Assembly (NCBI GenBank): GCA_051294375.1
Contig: JBJCIZ010000239.1
Coordinates: 5,367,656 to 5,431,655, forward strand
Reading direction: 5' to 3'
Source: Paraspadella gotoi
Taxonomy: Eukaryota; Chaetognatha
DNA length: 64,000 bases
The stretch's first letter is position 1, and each line of letters begins with the position of its first letter. Of this stretch, positions 52,928 to 63,614 are shown piece by piece. The notes under the pieces are model-generated. The model saw nothing but the letters and a program-made list of their open reading frames with translations. It was not told where the DNA came from and did not search any database. A program made the position numbers and the translations under genes.

Positions 52928-53148
52928 TTCAATTGGTACAACTAATATTAAAATTGTTTAATAAATAAGCTATCTTGCCCTTGACTTTGGACAGGCTTTG
53001 GTGGTTTAAGGCCTCCATCACTCTTACAAGATAATTACACAGTAGGACCCTGCAAGCTTTCAATCAAGACTCTCTCACAGTTTCGTTTATTCACTCCCAG
53101 AGTACCTGGCTTCCCTATCAATGAAGTGGTAAAATATTTTAAAGAAAG
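52928..53148 (+). repeat. D repeat, plus orientation, best-preserved copy outside block A
   Basis: Runs from ATTGGTACAACTAATATTAA through GGCTTTGGTGGTTTAAGGCC and AAGCTTTCAATCAAGACTCT to CCTGGCTTCCCTATCAATGA. Useful as the family reference. Confidence 0.85.
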
Positions 53149-53249
53149 TTAAAATTTTATGTAATATATATTATATTATATATTATTCTTTTTTCTTATC
53201 TCCTCCCCTTAACTCTTCCGTTTGTCTCTCTATCTGCTCCCCGACTGCC

Positions 53250-53441
53250 NNNNNNNNNNNNNNNNNNNNNNNNNNNNNNNNNNNNNNNNNNNNNNNNNNN
53301 NNNNNNNNNNNNNNNNNNNNNNNNNNNNNNNNNNNNNNNNNNNNNNNNNNNNNNNNNNNNNNNNNNNNNNNNNNNNNNNNNNNNNNNNNNNNNNNNNNNN
53401 NNNNNNNNNNNNNNNNNNNNNNNNNNNNNNNNNNNNNNNNN
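53250..53441. other. Assembly gap, 192 N
   Basis: Followed directly by a short CpG-rich patch (53,442-53,505) with GCGCCGG/GACGCC words. 53,506-54,180 is T-rich then AT-rich with no gene. Confidence 1.
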
Positions 53442-54180
53442 CTCCCCTTAATGCGCGCCGAAGCGCCGGAAACGCCGCCCGACGCAGCCCGACGCCGTCG
53501 GCGTTTTCTTTTTCCTTGGAACTTCTTTTTTTCTTGACTTCTGTTTTTTTGTTTCTTTTTTTTCTTCTATTTGTTGTTTTTTTTTGGCGTTTTGTTTCTT
53601 TTTTTAGTTTTTTAATGGATTTTTTTACATATTTCCTTTCTTTTTTTTACTTATGGATTTTACTAGTGCCTTTATTTCTTTCTAATAGTCTATTTTTTCT
53701 AATCTCTTTTTTTTCATTAATATTTTTTATTTTTTATTTATTTTTTTATTAATATTTTTTATTAATATTTTTATTTTTTTTTTATTTATTTTTTTTTATC
53801 TTTTTGATCTCATTGAATAATATCAATTATCCTTTATTATCTAATGTCCCATTAATTAACATCTCAATTCTTTTCATTCTTTCCCATTAATTCTCGATTA
53901 CTTCCCATCAATTATCTCCTATTACTTTTCTCCTCATCTCCAATTGTACATATTTCATACACACTCAATACTCAACTAATTGAGTCTACTCGTCTCGATG
54001 TAATTTTCTTCCATTTTATCTCTCCACATATACTCTCACAATACCTTCACACGGAGTCGTCTCGAATCAACGACCGCATAAATAAATATCTCATATAAAA
54101 TTATAAATTATTTAAATGTTCTTCCGGGGTTTCTCCGAATCCGCCCGTCCCTTCCCGCCGTTTTCCTTCTTCTTTCGCCA

Positions 54181-54840
54181 AAGTTAATCCGTAGTATTTT
54201 TAAAGTTTTTCAAATTTTAAAATTCGCATAATTTTACTACTTCGGAAATTCAAATTCCAGCGTTCGTCGACATTTTTTAAACGTAGTCGAAATGGAATCC
54301 TGTCGTCGGTCTCTCTCCCCCTGATCTCCGGAAAATGAAAAAAAAAAAAAAAAAAAAAAGTTTCGGATCTATATTCTTTGGTTGGGAGCATCCTCATCTC
54401 AGTCATCTCATTTCCTGACTTTACTCGTTTTGTCGTACATTATCTGGTATCTTTCTGTTCCGACTGTTTCTCATTACCTTTTTACTGGTTCATTTCCTCT
54501 CCGTTAATTTTTTGATCTTATTTTATTCTCACCTTCCCTAGACGGTTTTTTCTCTCCTCTCTCTTTCCAGCATGCAATGCCTCCTCTCTCTAGGATTTCG
54601 TACTTCTTTTTTTTCCCCTTTTTTTTTCCTTTGCACAATCATTTTTTTCTTTCCCAAACGTCACTCTTTTTTTTTTTTCTCCTCGTCGTACACCTCTTTT
54701 TCCTCCTCTGTCCTTTCTCCCTCCTTCTTTTTAACATCATTTTATCTTTCCGTCCCTCTCTCCCTCTCTCTCTCATTCTCTCTCTCTCTCTCTTTCTCTT
54801 TCTCCTCTCCTCATCTCACTTCTTCTCCCACTCACTCTTC
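54181..54840. other. No gene seen; T/C-rich, ending in TC tract
   Basis: Includes a 21-A run near 54,339. TC and TTTC from 54,560 lead into the damaged exon copy. Confidence 0.5.
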
Positions 54841-54852
54841 TCCGCCAGGAGC

Positions 54853-55018
54853 CTAACCCATCAGGCGACGAAATCTTCAATCTTCAATCTCCTTCTCTTT
54901 GACCTTGGTGGTCTCAACTCCTTCCCGGTCGATTCGGAGCCGTCCTCTCGCCCTCGAATCACGCTCCTTGCTGAACGAGAGCGACGACCCAGTCAATCTT
55001 GTCTAGAATAACTCCTCT
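54853..55018 (+). pseudogene. Damaged near copy of the exon at 63,615
   Basis: The sequence shares the acceptor CTCCGCCAG, then CATCAGGCGA, AATCTTCAA, TTTGACCTT and finally TCTAGAATAACTCCTCTTC with 63,606-63,722 (TCGAATAACTCCCCTCTTC there), in order but with many small insertions. The frame is broken almost at once. Either a raw-read copy of the same exon or a decayed duplicate. The match fades after about 55,030. Confidence 0.6.
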
Positions 55019-55234
55019 TCTTGACAAGCGCACCTCACAGGGCGAACCATTACCAGGCAAATCAGACCGTAAGTCATATGAACGAAATGAATGACAAGCT
55101 CGTCCGAATTATTAATACAATGAAATAATGAAAATTCTCCTAACTATTTATTTTTTCTTTTAAAATAATGTGTTTCTCAATTTTTTTACTATGGACATTA
55201 ATCTGAAGATTGGGTAAACCCGCAATATATAAGT

Positions 55235-55390
55235 TATATCCATTCATTTACATTAATAAATAAGCTGATGTTGAGGCTATTTTGTTCCTACCGACTTTGG
55301 TACTAGGGTAGGTGGTTTATTAAGGCTTCTAATATTTCAAACATAAAACAGGACCAGCCTCTCTCTTACACGTCTGTATTGATTCACTTT
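55235..55390 (+). repeat. Diverged D repeat
   Basis: CATTCATTTACATTAATAAA, TAAGCTGATG, GACTTTGGTACTAGG and GGTGGTTTATTAAGGC follow the D family order with many changes. Confidence 0.5.
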
Positions 55391-58140
55391 CAGTTGAATA
55401 TGAATCGGAACCGTAACACGTGCAAGTCAAAGCGGCGAGGCATAGGAAATTTGTTGGTGCTATCGGACTTAGGACTTAAATTATCAAGTGAGTACGTCGA
55501 TTCCGTTAAAGTAATTCATCATCCTCGATTTTCCAATAGTGGCGCCAAGATTCGGTGCGTTCCGGCAAAGATGCTTAATAACAGCTCAACGCGAGGCTAC
55601 ATCTGGTCCGTCTTGGGTCAGGGACATCAGAGCCCCTAATTACGGCGAGCTGATGTATGAGGCAGGGGGAATAGTGGAAAATGAGACTTCCGAGACTGGG
55701 TGGATATAAAGAATCCGCCAAATCCTGCACAGCTTGTAGAAGGTTCTGGGGATTTGGACGATAAAGAAATGGAATGAACCAATCACAGAATCCGGAAGTC
55801 AAGCTTTTATGATACGAATTACGAGAATTCTATCTTGCAGAGAAAAATCAAGATTTTGTCATCGGACGTGAAACGAAAGGTCAAATGAAGGTCAATCTGC
55901 GTAAATCTAAATTATAATCTGACAATAAATTTTTTTAATTAGGAAAATTATCATATACTCCACGTTTCACGGAAATATAATAAATTCTAATTAATAATTG
56001 GATAGGATCTCAAAACTTTCGAGACATGCGAGCACTTCCACACCTTCACAAAGCCTCGGTTATCATCCCGCCAACCACTTGGGAATCGAGATAGGGCTAA
56101 CACAACAATCGGAACTCTCTCTCCCATCGCTTTCATCGGGCGATCATCGGGATCTCCATCGCCACCCTCGGATCCGCCTCTCTCTCTCTCGTTTCCTCTC
56201 CTCTCTCCCATTCTCTTCTCTCCTCTGTCTCAGTCTCTGAAGGACTCTCTCTCTCGTCTTCTCTCTCTCTCGACGGTCTCTCTTCTCGTCTCTCTCACCT
56301 GCTGAATCCGCGTTTTCTCGCAGTCCTGCTCAGGAGGGACTCTCCTCTCTCACCGTAGTACGGGTAAAGAATCAGAAGTTCTCCAGCTCGATAGCGAAAG
56401 AAAAGAAAAAAGTCACGACCTCGGAGGATCTCATCTCAGGTCGAGAATCTCGAGGACGGACTCTCGATTCTGGTTCGGCACAAGAGAATTCTATAACGGT
56501 AAGACGAGTATATATTCAGATCAGGTGGGTAGTGTAGAGCACATTGGAATGGAGAACAACGCACACGAAAGGAGATCCGAACGGCATGACGATACCGGGA
56601 AAGAGAAAAGGCAAGACGAACGAAGACGACGATGAAGACGGTTCAACCAGAGAAAGGAAACCACTGGTGGCCCACAATTGATAAGCCAGACCCAATGGAC
56701 ACTCTCCAGTTTTCGACGAACCGCCGACGATAAATCACGACGACGGAGGACGACACTTGAAATTGCGCTGACCGAATGTGAAGGGACGTCTTACGGAATT
56801 GCGGCCTTTTATTTGAGTGCAAATGTGAAGAGTTAAAAGAAATCCGGAGTCAACCAAAAACCGGATTGAACCGCTCCCGATCAGATTGCGTCCTCGCTAC
56901 TTACCATACATAAACGCGTCGACGACTGTTGGAGACGACGGACGACGAATACAACAGCTTTCAATGGATAATATTTTTTTTATTGTCGCAACAGCAACGG
57001 ACGACGACGACTTGTCCGTCGCATATCCTCGCCTTTGGAGCATTTGAGGTAGCGCCTGTGACCGCACTGTAGTACGAAAATCCAGTAATTGCGAGATCAT
57101 CTTGAGTATGTTTTTGAAAATAATTCGTTCGTTTCGCTCCGCTTATTTTAGAGTATTAGTGCATCCGCAATATCAAGAGATAACAGTTCGTTGAATGTGT
57201 CCCGTCCTGATTGACGTCAAAGATGTGAACATTAGGCCATGGTCCTAATCGAGTTGTTACGTAGTCGAATAACGTCGCGGCGACGTATGAACGTGGGGAA
57301 TGACGTTCGTATGCATTATTGCTTTGTTATATCCGATCTCACTTCTAGCTTCTGAACGCGGAGATACGGCTCTGTCGGGAAAAAACCATCAAAGACGTGG
57401 GGAGTCTAGTCACTCGAAGTTTCAGCAACGTGAGACGGACGCGGATCATCGGTTTAATCGGCTCGATTTTTGCTCCGTGGGGCTTCTTTTGAGCGGAGAG
57501 AAAGTTGTTTAATAGCAGATAAGAAAGATCTTTAGATATTAGATTGCCAGAGTTGAAATGCAATCCGGCGGTCCCTGTTGGGAGGTAGTCCAAGGACGAA
57601 CGAATATACGTGCACAACTGTCCAGGCAGGGGAAAAGACGGCCGAGAATATTTGAAGACCGAGCAGAATCCCGACCGACTGGAACAACGTTCTACGACGT
57701 ACGACGACCCATCTACCACATGACTCTCTTTACGACAATTTCCCATCCTCCATTCACCAAATTTCCAAATTCCAAACAAGAGAATGTCGTCTCTGTCTCC
57801 TGTCGCTTCCTGGTCCGTCCGCATGCCTTCTCCGGACTTTTGAGCAGTCAACCTCATCAACTTCTGCGCCGGAGATGATCGCCATTATCTCTGGCGCTCG
57901 CCCGCCCATTGATGATCGTATAGACCTGCCACTTATCCTGATTTTTTCGATCCGGTCGGAATGAATCATCCACGTGACTCTCGCAAATTGAGTTTCAGTT
58001 CAGATTCACATTCACATTCCAGATTCAGATTTTATTTTTAAGACTCGTCTCTACCGCTTTTTTCTTTTTTTTTCTCTTTTTCTTTTTTCTTTGCCTCTTT
58101 TTTTTTTTTTTTTTTTTTTTTGTCATCCGAGGTCCAGGTC
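55391..58140. other. 2.7 kb of mixed-composition DNA, no gene supported
   Basis: Few SSRs apart from interrupted TC at 56,180-56,300. Composition is more balanced than the rest of the window. A 171-codon minus frame (57,345-57,860) and several 60-106-codon frames are present, but none shows a recognisable domain or convincing splice sites. Confidence 0.45.
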
Positions 58141-58400
58141 TCACGATAATTCTCTTTCAACTTCCCTGTTCGGACGGGATTGACGCCGGGTGATTTGGAC
58201 GGCGGTCCGTTCGGATGCCGTCGCGTCGCGTCGCCGCCGAGAAGGAGACCAGAGCCGTGGCCGGAAATTGGATCCAGAGGAATTTCGGTTCCTTTTGTCG
58301 GGTACGAAATCTTGGACGCAGGTTGCACTCATTGGTACAATATAAGGTGTACCAACCGCAAATTCCGGTTGCCCGCCGCCACAACAAAAGGGTACTCTCA
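58140..58400. other. GC-rich patch with overlapping open frames on both strands
   Basis: Frames of 72-96 codons are open on both strands at once (58,180-58,437 plus; 58,141-58,401 minus), which follows from GC-rich composition. No family is recognised, so the coding strand, if any, is unknown. 58,440-58,740 is AT-rich. Confidence 0.3.
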
Positions 58401-58766
58401 CTTAATTTGGGACTTTGTTATGAGAAATTATGATTAAGAAAACCTCCACAGCATTATTTTACTTTTCTTAATATCGGATATAAACCGAACTAACTGGTAT
58501 TTATTGAATTGTCGCTGCACGAGTTTTTTATCTATATAAACCTTCTTTCCACACCATTTCCTTAACCGGGGTAATATATATGAATAATGAGTTAATGTAT
58601 AAAAAATTCTGGTTGTTGTCCAATCTAAAAAGTAATGAAACATTTTAATTTTTAACACATAAAAAAAACAAATTGAACATTCGAATCTTAAAAAACAAAC
58701 ACAAACACACGCAAAAAAAAACTAAATCATACACAGTGAAGTGTATATCGAAGCGCGGTACTCCAG

Positions 58767-59123
58767 CTAACGATCCCCGGCGACGACGAAATACAAAAGA
58801 TTACCGACGCCGGTTTCCGACGAAGCGCATAAAACAATCCCCAGAAACCGAACGCCGGTTCTTATTCTATTGACAGACGCCGCCAAAAAAAGAAACAGAA
58901 ACACATCGGGTCCGTCTTTAATATACCCTTTCGGGAGGCGACTATCCAATAGAATCAGGGACTCCTCGAATATTGAGAGGACAGAGTGTGGAGAAAAATC
59001 TGAGCGCACGTCCGAGGATTTTGGCTGTCGTATCCGCGCCGTTTTAAAAACTTGAAACAGACGTTCCGCCTTTTGCGTCTGGAGTGCCACGGTGTGCGTC
59101 ACAATTTGATTTTGCACTGACAC
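58767..59123 (-). CDS. 118-codon open frame, unrecognised
   Basis: Begins MSVQNQIVTHTVALQTQKAE and has mixed, non-repetitive composition with a hydrophobic segment FLFLFLAASV near residue 76. It stops at 58,767. It lies just outside T element 6. No conserved motif is recognised, and a chance frame is possible. Confidence 0.2.
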   Translation of the reverse strand: MSVQNQIVTHTVALQTQKAERLFQVFKTARIRQPKSSDVRSDFSPHSVLSIFEESLILLDSRLPKGYIKDGPDVFLFLFLAASVNRIRTGVRFLGIVLCASSETGVGNLLYFVVAGDR

Positions 59124-59184
59124 AAAGAAAACGGTGTTGACCCGCCGGGACAGGCAGCCCAGCGGGGGAAGAAGGGCTTCGTTA

Positions 59185-59537
59185 TCCCAAAAGCCTCCAT
59201 TCTGTTTCCTTTTGAATTATTTTCTGTTTTAAGTAAGTTTTAAGTGACCTAAAATATTATAATATAAATTTTTAATAAACTAAATTAACTTCCTACCAAT
59301 CCTTCTTCAAAGCGCCTTAATCTAATCCTTAACCTTAACCCTAGACCCATAATCCTTTATCTTAAACCTTACACTAATATAATAGGTACCCTAATCCACT
59401 AAAATTATACCTTAACACTAATTAGTGGTTAAGAATAATTCACTCTTACTAATTTATTATCTTAACTTTAAACCTAATTTTTAAACCCCTAAAACTAATT
59501 TGATTCAAAATTTAAGATAAAATGGGCGCTCTGGGAC
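59185..59537 (+). mobile_element. T element 6: diverged MITE-like element flanked by TA
   Basis: Left end TCCCAAAAGCCTCCATTCTG after TA. Right end, reversed, GTCCCAGAGCGCCCATTTTA, next to TA. Interior has CCTTAACCTTAACCCTAGAC and other degenerate CCCTAA words. The most diverged complete copy. Confidence 0.6.
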
Positions 59538-59929
59538 TAAGGCCAAAAGAGGAGGATGGAGAGAGAGAGAAGATGGAGAGAAAGAGTATTAGGAACGGGA
59601 GGAGGGGCCCGAATGTGAGGATGGAGAAAAGTAAGAAAACGATGGAGAATGCTGAACTAGATTGATGGCGAAAGAGAGGTTTGATTCGTAAGTTGATTAG
59701 GGATAAGAAAAGAATTTGTGGATCTCGTAATAGGGAATAGAAACGGGTAGTGAACGAACTGCTTGGATAGAGTGCAGCTGTCTGAAGGGTGATTCGGTTT
59801 GGTATCGATTAAACGAGGATCAGGACACTCTTATCACTCTTTTCCGGACGTGTCAACGGTGCGCTCAACCCGTTGTGGGTTGTCCCGTTTTTTGAAACCG
59901 GAAACATGACCTCCTTTAAAGTAAAGCCT

Positions 59930-60120
59930 GAGAAGGCGGGCCGTTTGCGGTGCGGTGGCGGCGAGCTGCGGCTTCCCTTTCATTCGTTTTCCAATTGAAT
60001 CGCTTCGCCAATTGGAATCCAATCATGGTCATACCTCTTTTCCCTATGCTCGCGAACGATTCGTCGGCCGCCGCGCCGCGCGCCATCGCCGCCATCGCCC
60101 ACGCGGGCTCAGGTGCCAAT
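59930..60120. other. CpG-rich patch with possible minus-strand first exon
   Basis: GCGGCGGCC-type words cluster here. On the minus strand an ATG in GGGCGATGGCGG context opens MAAMARGAAADESFASIGKR, followed by AGAG|GTATGA, a weak donor, near 60,040. Suggestive of a promoter-proximal CpG region only. 59,540-59,930 shows nothing else. Confidence 0.2.
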
Positions 60121-60199
60121 CCTCGTTATTGCATTTTACTGTCAGAAATCCTTTCTCCATAGCACAGTTCCGGTTGTTTAAGAGAGATCGTTCAGTGAT

Positions 60200-61740
60200 T
60201 GTCTAGGTGATTTTGTTCGAATCACTCTCTCAGGAGAGAACGGTGGTACTCGTCGGGTCACGTGATTGAGTCGAGGCGGATCGTTGAGTGGGAATCGGAT
60301 TTCGAATCGGGAGGTGAAGAGGACGGAGCGTGAATGCAGATGGAGGCTTTGTGAAAGTCAAAAAAGGGAATAAGGTTTCTCCCCAAAATACACTGAAAAG
60401 TAGTCAAAAGAGACACTTAGGATTTAAATAAAATTGTTATCATGGCTTTCCATGTTTTGTAAGATTTGCGAGTGCGAGGATGAGTTTCAACTGTTGTGTC
60501 AGTTGTTGTTGTGCTAAACGCGGGGAGGAGAACGGATTATTATAAAGAGTCTTGTTTTGGCGGTTAATGTTTTCTCACTCCTCGTTCGGCTTCCAACTCG
60601 CCTCTGTCCGGCAAATCCGTGACTCTCTCTCTCTCTCCTCATTCTCGTCCAATCCAGTCTCTCTCGTTCGTCTCTCGTCTCTTCTCTCCTCGGCCATCTG
60701 GTTTAAATTTTCGTCAGTCGATCCGATATCGTTTATAACAATCCGTCGCCATCGACGATCCGTCGAAACTCTCGTGACCGTTTAAATCCGTCGTCGTCGT
60801 CCGTCTGTCAATCAAATTCCGGTGCTTCTTCTCTCGTTCAAAATCGTGTGTTTTCCCCCAAATCTGGAGTCGAGCTAATCGATTGACACCTGAGAAACGA
60901 GACGCAGGCAATCGCCGCGAAACCCAAACAAAGAACGCTCCGTGGATTCACATTCTCCACCTCAGGGCAAATCCCGATAGACGAGTACCAATAGAACAAA
61001 GGCCTATGACTCGCCGTCACACCTCCGTATCGTTGGACCGAAACTCTCTCTTCTCCTTTCTATTCTCTGTCTCCTTATTTCGTGTATCGACGAGACCTTG
61101 ACGAATTTCTTCCCTTGATGTTTTTCTCCTTTTTCGCTCTTGCTTCGATTTTTTTTTTTCTTTCTTTCTTTTTATTTTAACATTATCTTTCGATTTTTCT
61201 CCGCTTCCAAAAAACCAGGAATGTCGCTTTCCCGGCCATCCACAGCCGTCTTATCCTTATTCTTTTTTTTTAAAAAAAAATAGATATTCGTCAAACCCAC
61301 GGGGGAGACTCGACGACAGATCCTCCGTTTGTCTTTAACTCTCTCTCGCAACCGAACTCTAGTCCACGTCGATCCGCTTCTCGAAGGTGCCACCAGCCTT
61401 TTTGTCACGGTCTCCCGATCGTTACGAACTACGCAGAGGAAAAGACGTTATTATTTGTGGTTTTAACCGCTCACAGTGACCAAAATCGATGAAGTCACCG
61501 TCGAACGAAACGACAAAAAAAAAAAAACAATGAAAAATATTCAGTTTTTTTAAACAACAAGTGTTTTTTTTTGACAAGTTATATCGTCGCAATTCGGGTT
61601 ATTATTTTGTCTCGAAAAAAAAAGAACCAACAAAGCAACAGAAGGCGCGATGGCGTTTCTTTCTCTCACTTTGTTTTTAGGGGAAGTTATAAAAAAACTA
61701 AAGGTTTTTAAATTCTTCGCCTTTGGTGTTTGAAGAGCGA
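60200..61740. other. No gene supported; scattered TC and GTC words
   Basis: A 72-codon plus frame at 60,883-61,101 (PMTRRHTSVSLDRN near its middle) has natural composition but no clear splice sites or family. Short poly-T and poly-A runs occur from 61,140 to 61,640. Confidence 0.4.
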
Positions 61741-61885
61741 AAATTAAGAAAAAAAAAAAGAAAACAAAAGAATTGTGAAACGGGCAAAACTAATATTTTT
61801 TTTCTTCCTTTCCATTGATTGGGGATTAAAACCTATACCATCGTGCCGTCCCTTATAAAAAACCTCTTTTACTTTTTCTAAACAC

Positions 61886-62218
61886 TTGGGGCTTCCCCCC
61901 CATTCCGCCCCCTCTCCAGCCACCTCTTCCTTTTTAAAGTTAATACAAGAGTCTAATCTCGCTCCCGCTGGTATCGATAGGGAAAATTCCAGCAACGGCG
62001 CGTCGACTTTGGGCGGATTAGAAAAAAAATATTTAAAAAAAGAAAAAAACATCAAAAATGACGATGGCGAGGGATTTTTTTTCCCGCGACCTTTCGAAAC
62101 GAGACGGAAGTTGGGCACATTTGAGAGGGGCTTCCGGCCCGGAAGAGGGGCCTTTCCGCGCGGAAATGGGCGTGGCATCGGCTGTGAATCGATGGAGGAT
62201 TTTTTCCAATGGATGCAG
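61886..62218 (+). CDS. Possible exon ending at a donor, unrecognised
   Basis: The frame runs in phase to ATGCAG|GTAAAA at 62,218/62,219. The last 50 codons are Gly/Arg/Phe-rich (FERGFRPGRGAFPRGNGRG) and end CESMEDFFQWMQ. Upstream lies LIQESNLAPAGIDRENSS and a Lys/Asn-rich stretch. No start is certain and no domain is recognised. The ETS/KLF-like 15-mer lies inside it. Confidence 0.25.
62162..62176 (+). promoter_or_regulatory. Second copy of the GGAAATGGGCGTGGC motif
   Basis: Identical over 15 bases to 40,306-40,320. The flanking GGCCTTTCCGCGCGGAAATG forms a small palindrome. Function unknown; it also resembles the T-element terminus. Confidence 0.25.
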
Positions 62219-62699
62219 GTAAAACTAATCCGACAAATGGTTTGACGATGAAAACTATTTTAAAGATATTTAATTAAAATAATAATACATAACCTGGACT
62301 AGAGAATCAATAGACGTGATAATTAATTTTCACCAGTTTCATTTTACAATTTACATTTTTTTTGTTTATCCTCCGCAAAAAAAAGGTTCTAAGCCAACCC
62401 TGCGGCGTGAACGGTCGTTTCTCTCCGCGGGTAGGCCGGGCGTGATTTTTGATGTCGGCAAAACCCGGCACCCGGATCTCACACCTCTTCCTCCCTCTCC
62501 TCCTCTTCCCCTCCTCCTCCTCTCTTTCGGCCTACTTCTTCTCCTCCATGCAAGGTGGGGTTTTTTTTTTTTTGACAAATGCTTTACCCCGGTCTGGGTC
62601 GTTTACCAACGAGGAGAAATGGGCGGCGAAAAAGATAGGAAGGGGTTGCCGCGGATCCGGGGTAATAATGGATGACCGATATGACCCTTTTTTTGTGTG

Positions 62700-62802
62700 T
62701 GAGAGACAGGAGAGAGAGAGAGAGACCGAGGAGAGGACAGAAGAGAGACGAGAGAGAGAGAGAGAGAGACGAGACGGAGAGAGAGAGAGAGAGAGAGAGA
62801 GA
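62700..62802. repeat. (GA)n microsatellite, interrupted
   Basis: GA units with CGAG/CAGG breaks. 62,240-62,700 has C/T-rich and AT-rich DNA, and 62,803-63,548 AT-rich DNA, without a gene. Confidence 0.9.
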
Positions 62803-63548
62803 TGTTTTTTTTTTTTCAAAAATGGTACGAATCGGGATGGAATATAGGCTATACCTATAACTTGAGTAAAACCAAAAAAATATGTAATTCTTTCGATAGT
62901 TGTTCGTTCATACATTTCAAAAAAGCCTAAAAGTCATAAAACATTATTACAACTTAATAGGAGAGAAGCTTCCGTACTTCTGGAAGTCAATACTGGACAA
63001 TTGATTGAAAGACAAGGGCAACAAATTTTTGAACGAATAGATATAATTAATGAGACAAACTTTAAATGCATATTACAACGATGTTCTTTTTTAATTTTCT
63101 TTAAAAAACGCCAGAAACGGAATTGCGCGTAGAGGAGCGACGTGTCTCGGAACCTTCGATAACAAATTCGATTAGCAAAACAAATGGACATTCGATATTA
63201 CGGACACTTTTGAGTCTATTGAAGATTGTGACCGAAAAAATTGAAGAAAATTAAACGGTATGCTGCGTATTAAATTAAAAAGTTGCTTTCAACCGCCTTT
63301 AATTCGCGTAGGTCGGTTTCAAATTTCGCAAACTTACAGGTCGTTTATTTTAAAAAATTGTTAAAGTAAAAGACTTTGAAAATCGTTAAATAATAATTTC
63401 ACTGTGCGGCGCGACAACAAAGATTTTAAGAAGTGTCTGGCAAAAGTAAACGATACGCGTCATAAGTTTTTTTTTCTGATTTTTTATTTTTTTTAATTTA
63501 TTTTTTCATTTTTTTTACGATTATCAACGACTTTGTTTCAACACCCAC

Positions 63549-63573
63549 NNNNNNNNNNNNNNNNNNNNNNNNN
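63549..63573. other. 25-N gap just upstream of the last exon
   Basis: Exactly 25 N, followed by TC and then the acceptor of the exon at 63,615. Confidence 1.
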
Positions 63574-63614
63574 TCTCTCTCTCTCTTTCTCCCACTCCCA
63601 CTCCCCTCCGCCAG

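Noticed and set aside
57345-57860. 171-codon minus frame
   Set aside because: No recognisable domain, no splice-site support, and overlapping plus frames of similar quality.
56000-60350. Possible inverted match between 56.0 kb and 60.3 kb (shared TTCACAAAGCCTC)
   Set aside because: Only about 13 bases agree and the flanks do not continue the match.
60883-61101. 72-codon plus frame with natural composition
   Set aside because: No convincing acceptor or donor in phase and no family recognised. Kept only as a note in the regional entry.
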